Source of the DNA: Basidiobolus heterosporus B8920
Taxonomy: Eukaryota; Basidiobolomycota; Basidiobolomycetes; Basidiobolales; Basidiobolaceae
Direction: 5' to 3'
Assembly (NCBI GenBank): GCA_000697455.1
Contig: JNET01032788.1
Coordinates: forward strand, 1-13,410
Length of the DNA stretch: 13,410 nt
Part shown: piece after piece, positions 8,088 through 13,410 of the stretch
Layout: every line of letters begins with the position of its first letter
How positions within the stretch are numbered: position 1 is the stretch's first letter
Program-made: the position numbers and the translations under genes
Notes under the pieces: model-generated
Database searches by the model: none
Seen by the model: only the letters and a program-made list of their open reading frames with translations
What the model was told of the DNA's origin: nothing

Positions 8088-9854
8088 TTAAGATGCATCC
8101 GTATTGGCATCCGTATTGGCATCCGTATCAGCATCCAAATGATCCAGCCTCACCCGTCGACGAGTATCTTTCCTGATAACGGTTTGGTTAGTATTCTGGT
8201 GAGTATTTTGAGCCATGTTATTCAAAAACGATCACTTACTTCTTCAGAGATTCTTGCTCTGACGACTGGCTGCTTTCTGCCCGCTCCTTGTTCGAAATAA
8301 ATCTGGGTGCATTGGTTCCCTTTAGTAGAGGATTTTGTGCATAATAACCTGAGCCTTTAGAAGATTGGGATTTTCTTGCTTCTTCAATCTTGAGACTCTC
8401 CAGCTCTTTAAGAGTCTCGGTTACTCCGTCATCTGGTGCCTCGATAGCAGGCCCAGTGATCACTTTGCGGCCTTGCAGATCGATGGTGATGGAATGAGTT
8501 CCACGTTTTCTTCTATCCTCTTCAAATGCTTTACGTTTCTCCTGTTCCTGATATAATTTTAATGCGAGAGCCTTTTCTTGTGGCGACAACCATTTGTCGT
8601 TAGGATCGACCGGCATATTGAAATCAGCTGCTTGGTCGATAACGTGGCTTCTTCTGGCACTGGTTCGATCGTATTCTAACAGTTGATTTTTATGAGCTTG
8701 AGCCTTTGTCAACGCTTCGGCATCTTCTGCGTCACTTCGGGCATGTACGCCGAACCCAGTAACCTTGTCGATGTATGGCATATTTGATTTCTGTCCAGCC
8801 GGTACTTTACGACGAAGTTGATTTTTAGGTTTTGCTTTTTTCGCTTTTTTTAGCTCTAACAGGAGCTGTATCTGTTGTTCCTGTGAGAATACCGGTGTAT
8901 CACAAAACATACAAGGACCAGGGCCTTCTCTTGCACAGATGATCTTTCCACAATTCAAGCAATTGGTGAGTAATGGATGCTTGGTAGCTAATGAGATGAA
9001 AATGAATCTTAGTGTGTGCTAATATGGCTGATCAAGGTTAACATTACGCTACCAAGACAGTTACATGGCGCTCTCGTGGCCGCCGTTTCTTTCATCAGTT
9101 TGTTGTACTGTTCCTCCCATTCTGCCGAACTTAACCCCTTCTTTTTTTTCGAATTCTTTGGATCTTCCTCTTTGTGTGAGACCGACGTAGGTGGAGGTGT
9201 ATTGCTACTAGAGGACTTCGAGGTGCCCAATTTGTCCGAGATGAGAAGGGATTGCTCTTTGGTTTTTTTCTTGGATTTCTTGGAAGTTCTGGAATACACA
9301 TAGAGACTAGTTAATATCTTCTTATAGCAAGACCAGAACATACTCCGTTTATTCTATCTACCTTCCGGGCACGTAAACCTCATCTTTATCGGATTTTCGA
9401 TAAACGTTCTTCTCATCCTTCCATAGTTTCACTTGAGGTTGTTCTTGGAACTAGAGTCTTTATATGAGAAATTCCAACCAAACCATAAAGGAAACCAAAA
9501 AGAATTCTTACCTGGTGGGAGGGAGTTTCTATTTGGTGGGTTGTGTTAGAGCTGGGAGTCTTTGTAAACCTACGGTCAAGGAATTCCTGAATAAATGTGG
9601 CGGTTTCAGAGGAGGTACCAAGCATCTCCTAATAAAATAAGCAGGTGACTGAAGTTAAATAAATCACCGATCGGTGGTTTGCTTGGTGAAGAAGTTAACT
9701 TGTTCGAAAGGATTACTTGTAAATGTCCGGATAACTCATCAGCTGTTTGAAAGGTCAATAAATATTGGACCAGTGGTCCAGCATCTTCCTGTCCGAAGCC
9801 AAGAAAACTGGCGATTTGAGCGCTGGCCCAGTCTTGGATACTATCTTGGTTCAT
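8088..9854 (-). CDS. RQT4: RQT4/TRIP4 (ASC-1) homologue, ribosome quality control trigger complex
   Basis: My six-exon model is 9717-9854, 9512-9628, 9362-9450, 9053-9288, 8240-8987 and 8088-8172, with all phases consistent and 470 residues. The N-terminal helical region (about 1-75, ending ATFIQEFLDRRF) aligns with the N-terminus of human TRIP4. A Lys-rich linker follows. The C2HC5 zinc finger spans about 190-222: CNCLATKHP, then CLNCGKIIC, then CMFC. After it come DRTSARRSHVID and SITIDLQGRKVI, matching DRTSIRRTQVID and KVTIDFAGRKIL of human TRIP4. No ASCH domain is present, unlike human TRIP4. In yeast the family acts with Slh1 and Cue3 to split collided ribosomes marked by Hel2; the animal counterpart is part of ASC-1. 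The zinc finger is split by intron 4, whose junction restores the CLATKHP signature and fixes its donor. Only about 105 nt separate its start from the MED1 poly(A) signal. Confidence 0.92.
8095..8136 (-). repeat. 12-bp coding minisatellite in the RQT4 C-terminus
   Basis: Three 12-bp units (GCATCCGTATTG, GCATCCGTATTG, GCATCCGTATCA on +) and a half unit. On the coding strand they give a repeated acidic/polar DA[DN]T near the end of the protein, just before the final Ala-Ser. Two units are identical, so slippage was recent. Confidence 0.85.
8173..8239 (-). other. Last intron of RQT4, with a perfect TACTAAC branch site
   Basis: 67-nt intron: donor GTAAGT, TACTAAC at 8187-8193 with the branch A 15 nt before the CAG acceptor. 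Splicing joins AAGAA to GAAAGA and adds KDTRRRVRLDHL and the acidic repeats. If the intron is kept, the TAA inside GTAAGT ends the protein at once after LKK. Confidence 0.8.
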
Positions 9855-10094
9855 TGCTAGAGTTTCTAGTAGTGTAGTGAATCTTTAGCAAAGTGACTTA
9901 TTTACTAAAATTAACCATTCAAAAAAATTAGGACTTAATCTGATGAAACGAGTTGGTATTTATTAAAGGTTAGACTGGCGATTAATCGAGAATTTTAGGA
10001 TCATGTAAAGGATTAGTCGGTCTAGTGTTCTATCTGATGTTTGAATGGATAGAAGGGAGCGAAAGCTACACTCGCTGATGCTCCAACCCATTAG
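9855..10094. promoter_or_regulatory. Short MED1-RQT4 intergenic region
   Basis: 240 nt between the MED1 stop and the RQT4 start. It must hold both the MED1 3' end (AATAAA on the minus strand at 9959-9964, 131 nt past the stop) and the RQT4 promoter. I see no TATA box. Confidence 0.5.
9959..9964 (-). terminator. Poly(A) signal AATAAA of the MED1 gene
   Basis: AATAAA on the minus strand, 131 nt downstream of the MED1 stop at 10095. Plausible by position; no transcript evidence. Confidence 0.45.
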
Positions 10095-12913
10095 CTATTC
10101 CAAAGCGTTCGCGGACTTCAGTCTCTTGAATAACCATTCAATCAATATCGGTATATTCCCACAAGTACGTATGACTCGGCTCATTTTTTCTTCGTCATAT
10201 ACTTCAGCATCGATCAAAGGTGAGTATCTCTTGACTGAATATTTTTCAGTGTCGATCTCTAGAGAAACGATGCTATGCGTGAATGGTTCCGTAAAGGAGA
10301 CGACGATACTGTAGGGAGGGTTAGGTGTAGAAATCTCCACTTGGATCAACGGATGGTCCAGGTTCTCTACATTTGAAAAAGAGGTCAATCAAAATCTGTT
10401 GTGTAGAAGAGCCCTAAATTTTACTTACTTTGTATCAAGATTTCCAGAGTGACTTGTTCATTATCTGGCTCAGCAGGATATGTCGAGGCATTGAAGCATG
10501 ATTGTAATAAGTTGTTGAATACAACATGAAGCCTTAAAATCTATTAAGAATTAGTGATGCAGTTCATGAAACCACAAGAAGTTCAACGCTTACCTTCAAG
10601 AATCCAAAGATTTGGCTGGGATTAGTAAAAGGAATCCTACTTATTACCAGCCCTTCGCTTAATGGGCTCACGTAGGAGTATCTTTGACGTAATTTACTGT
10701 CCTCTAATTGCTTTTCGAATCATTAGCATATAACCAAGCAAAATACAGTCAGTAAGGGCAAAACGTACCACTTTCCATTTAAACGAAGCCCCTAAAGCCT
10801 TCCTCGTGGCATCGCCTGATAGATTCTCTGGACAACATGCCAAGACTGCTTCTTTAATCTAAGCAAAACTGAGTGAGTAACTACTAGTGCATCATGATGA
10901 AAAACGTTGCTAACCAAAAGCTCCTGTAAGGACATGGGGTTGAAACTTGATTTTGAACTTCCCGTTGTAGAGGTGGGAATAGCATTGCGCGGGATTCCAA
11001 CTACATTAGCTATTTCTCTCAGAAAGGCTGGAACCACCGGGACAGGTGGCTCTAGCCAAGCAACGAAGCGAGCCGGTACAAGTGGTGTAGATGGTGCTAT
11101 TGGCTTTAGAAACTGAGCAGGCACAGGTAGCAATGCTCCGACTGACTCTGTCAAAATATCGTACTCCCTGACGTTACGACAAATGAGTTTAGTAATTACA
11201 CCACGTACATAGATATTATTAAGTGATTGTAGAAAAGTACCCGGACTCTTCACTCAGAACCTTGGCTGCAGCATCCCGATCTGGAACCAGGTATTGTGCT
11301 TTACTAGCAGGTAAAAACATACTAGGCGCATCCGAATCCTCCATACTGAAGCATGCACGATGAAATTTACTGAGTTTTTGCTGGTTATCTACTATGGTGT
11401 GAAATGACTTGCGTCAGTGATACTTGTACTTTTTGGTGTTTACGAGTGTAGATTGAATACCTTGACCAGCCCAGTTCTCAAAATTGGTGAGATCCATATC
11501 AATTAATATTTCCTTAGATCCCCAGTATACTAATGATGGGCCAGGCCAACCGATGTTTGATAACGGAATACCGTGACCAGCTAAAAGAACAGACTCGGTA
11601 TCATTTGAGCTGGCAGACCTGAGGAGAAATACATGTTAGATCACCGTAGATAGAAAATAGAGCCGTGTGCAAAGAAACAATACATTTCTTGGTCGAAGAT
11701 ACTTTTCATGTCTCTAAATATTGAGCTCATACAATGAGGAAAATCAACCTGAGGCCAGGTGTTTGCAAATCGGTCAAGAATGGCTAAAGCTGACAAATTC
11801 TTCTTGAATCCTTGAATGTTCTTGGTTCTTCACGGTAAAGGGCATGTTAATATATATATCCCACGATGAAAAGAGAGAAATCTCAATACTTCAAATTATT
11901 GGCAAGCAGTTGGTCCACCTAGAGAGTCGTTGTTCAGTCAGGGTGATTCGTTACATGCTTAAAGCCTCGAACAAACCTTTTCATCTTGATTGGTTTCTGT
12001 TGCATAGGAAACTTTTACTTTCAGAATATCACCTGTACTAGTTATATCGATCTAGAGCAATATATTTTAGATTAGCTGCTTCATCCGTCTCGCTTCGTAT
12101 TTCTACATACATCAACCACAATAATCGACCCGCTCAAGGTAGCTGTTGTGATTGTTAGCCCGTTTCGGTTGGAAGTTTCGAGATAGCATTCCAACCTATC
12201 CAGCATGTATTAATTGTTTGCTTTCATGACGTGAAGTTAGAACCAATGACCATACCCCAAAGAGTGTGCTATCTCCTTCAGTTTTTCCACCGTGTACATT
12301 GATTTGACTACTCTATTGACGCATGACTGTTTGAGCATGCTTGCACATTCCTTGAGCAGATCTGAGGCGCCATTCAGTTGCGCTTTAACGTTAGTTTCCT
12401 CCTATGACGCCAGACGGATATATTAGGATCTGTGAAATGAAATATAGGGGTCTTTTTTTGTATACTTGCTTTACTTGTTGTAACCAATTTCCTCAATGCA
12501 GGTTCACCCGCAGCTCCCATATTCCCTATCTCAGTTAAAGTGGTCTCTTTATATTGATTAAGGATGCTCTTGACTGAGACTAATAGTTGAGAGAATTCCG
12601 TCTGCACTTTGTTGATATTGACAGGACCATATGGATGTAAACCTATGAGATCAATTGGAGACTTAATCAATCAGGATCTTGTGTGAACATACGCGAATCT
12701 TGACCAGCAAAATCATGCTGTGTTCAATGCGAGGTTAAGCATACCATCAGCAATATGAATGGGCTGTGTAGATTGTACTTCCGTCGGCCTTTCTGGATAT
12801 TCTATATTTGAAGTATACTGGTTCGTGGTACAATCTTGAATCATGCCTCTCAAGATCTTCTTGATCTCTCGTAGTTGCTCACCAACTGTAATAGAAGCCA
12901 GGGAGTCGATCAT
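10095..12913 (-). CDS. MED1: Mediator complex subunit 1 (MED1) homologue, 14 exons
   Basis: My exons are 12745-12913, 12475-12642, 12256-12382, 12111-12195, 11977-12051, 11890-11918, 11684-11827, 11461-11618, 11241-11391, 10915-11167, 10769-10858, 10594-10710, 10429-10540 and 10095-10366. Phases agree throughout and give 649 residues, in the usual fungal range. MED1 is a middle-module Mediator subunit that links activators to RNA polymerase II. Family landmarks, in order: VEKLKEIAHSLGLECYL (about 142-158), LSGSIIVVDIDI, AGHGIPLSNIGWPGPSLVYW, LLPVPAQFLKP (about 381-391) with PARFVAWLEPPVPVV, and the C-terminal YSIVVSFTEPF and SRVIRTCGNIPILIEWL, which match human FSVSFQHPV and AKVVQRCMSIPVTMRAI. 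A TAG lies 33 nt upstream in frame, so ATG 12913 is the start. The exon 2/3 junction (12475/12382) is uncertain, because the 3' site needed for phase has a poor branch site. Exon 6 is only 29 nt. The coding assignment is firm from 12256 to 10095. Confidence 0.9.
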
Positions 12914-13367
12914 TCTCACAGTGGATAGTACAATATGAGTATTCTACGGTGTTTTCGTGACAAGAAACGATACTACTAAGGTTCACTTGGTTACATCAAC
13001 CATACTATATGATTAAAATCTACGAGAGCTCCATACAAAAAAGAGATTTTATCTTAGTCAATCAGATTAATCACCCAGTAATTTATTCGACTTGGCAATC
13101 TATTCAGCTATCTACATCGTCCCTACAATAAATTAATTAGCATTGCATTAAATACGCTAAGCACATTAAATACCCTTTTTCTTACTCCTATATGCTCATG
13201 ACATTTGATGACGACTATGTTTTCGTGGCATGATCTACTCTTGCGTTTCATGCCTTATAATCCTGTTTATGTACGTTTCAATGACAAGTGACGAGCAGAT
13301 TAGTGTGAATGAACTGATGTCATCATTAGAATGCATTCGTTTTAAAGGGAATTAGTTTCTGATCAGG
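12914..13367. promoter_or_regulatory. Probable divergent promoter region
   Basis: 454 nt upstream of MED1 (-), and possibly of a + strand gene starting at 13368. Moderately AT-rich, with no long open frame of protein character and no clear TATA box near the MED1 start. No RNA gene was recognised. Confidence 0.4.
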
Positions 13368-13410
13368 ATGACTATGAGCAAAGAGGACTCCTCCTATTGG
13401 TCGAAACTGG
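13368..13410 (+). CDS. Possible start of a divergent gene, cut by the window end
   Basis: ATG at 13368 opens a frame (MTMSKEDSSYWSKL) that runs to the window edge without a stop. Its place fits a gene divergent from MED1. Only 43 nt are visible, so this may be chance; no family can be named. A second ATG lies two codons further on. Confidence 0.25.
   Translation, partial: MTMSKEDSSYWSKL

Noticed and set aside
8076-8090. Telomere-like TTAGGATTAGGGTTA
   Set aside because: Only about two and a half imperfect units overlapping the RQT4 stop codon. Too short to mean an internal telomere tract.
9016-9303. Open + strand frame opposite RQT4 exon 4
   Set aside because: It is antisense to the Lys-rich linker and zinc-finger start, whose family match is clear.
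10915-10929. LQELL in MED1 as a nuclear-receptor box (LxxLL)
   Set aside because: It aligns with a structural LYELI segment inside the MED1 domain, not with the receptor-binding boxes of animal MED1, and fungi lack nuclear receptors of that type.

Overview
This window looks like nuclear DNA from a fungus. All genes are split by short introns (56 to 149 nt) with GT..AG ends, often GTAAGT donors, and one intron has a perfect TACTAAC branch site. Genes are close together, and two of them encode Ser/Thr/Pro-rich cell-wall proteins of a kind common in fungi. The lineage cannot be fixed from the sequence. A Mediator subunit with 13 introns and an F-box/LRR protein would fit an early-diverging fungus (Mucoromycota or Zoopagomycota type), but that is inference.

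Left part (1-5500, + strand): two neighbouring genes encode mucin-like secreted proteins. The first enters the window inside an intron and carries about 21 copies of a 22-residue T/S/P repeat. The second is complete: signal peptide, charged Thr/Ser stalk, and small duplicated phase-1 exons. Both end in the same roughly 38-residue C-terminal module (22 of 38 positions identical) followed by a hydrophobic tail typical of GPI-anchored proteins. They are tandem paralogues whose stalks have diverged while the C-terminal module was kept.

Middle and right (5855-12913, - strand): three host genes lie head to tail. They are an F-box/leucine-rich-repeat protein (5855-7624, 2 exons), an RQT4/TRIP4 homologue of the ribosome-quality-control trigger complex (8088-9854, 6 exons), and a Mediator subunit 1 homologue (10095-12913, 14 exons). 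The exon models were built by hand from splice sites, phase continuity and family alignment. All give complete frames (564, 470 and 649 residues); only the MED1 exon 2/3 junction is doubtful.

Right edge: 12914-13367 is a probable two-way promoter, and an ATG at 13368 may start another + strand gene that leaves the window. I saw no transposon, rRNA, tRNA, CRISPR array, viral relic or other mobile element. The most unusual material is the mucin pair: a C-terminal module I cannot name, a seven-unit higher-order repeat, and a duplicated exon-intron module with one decaying copy.
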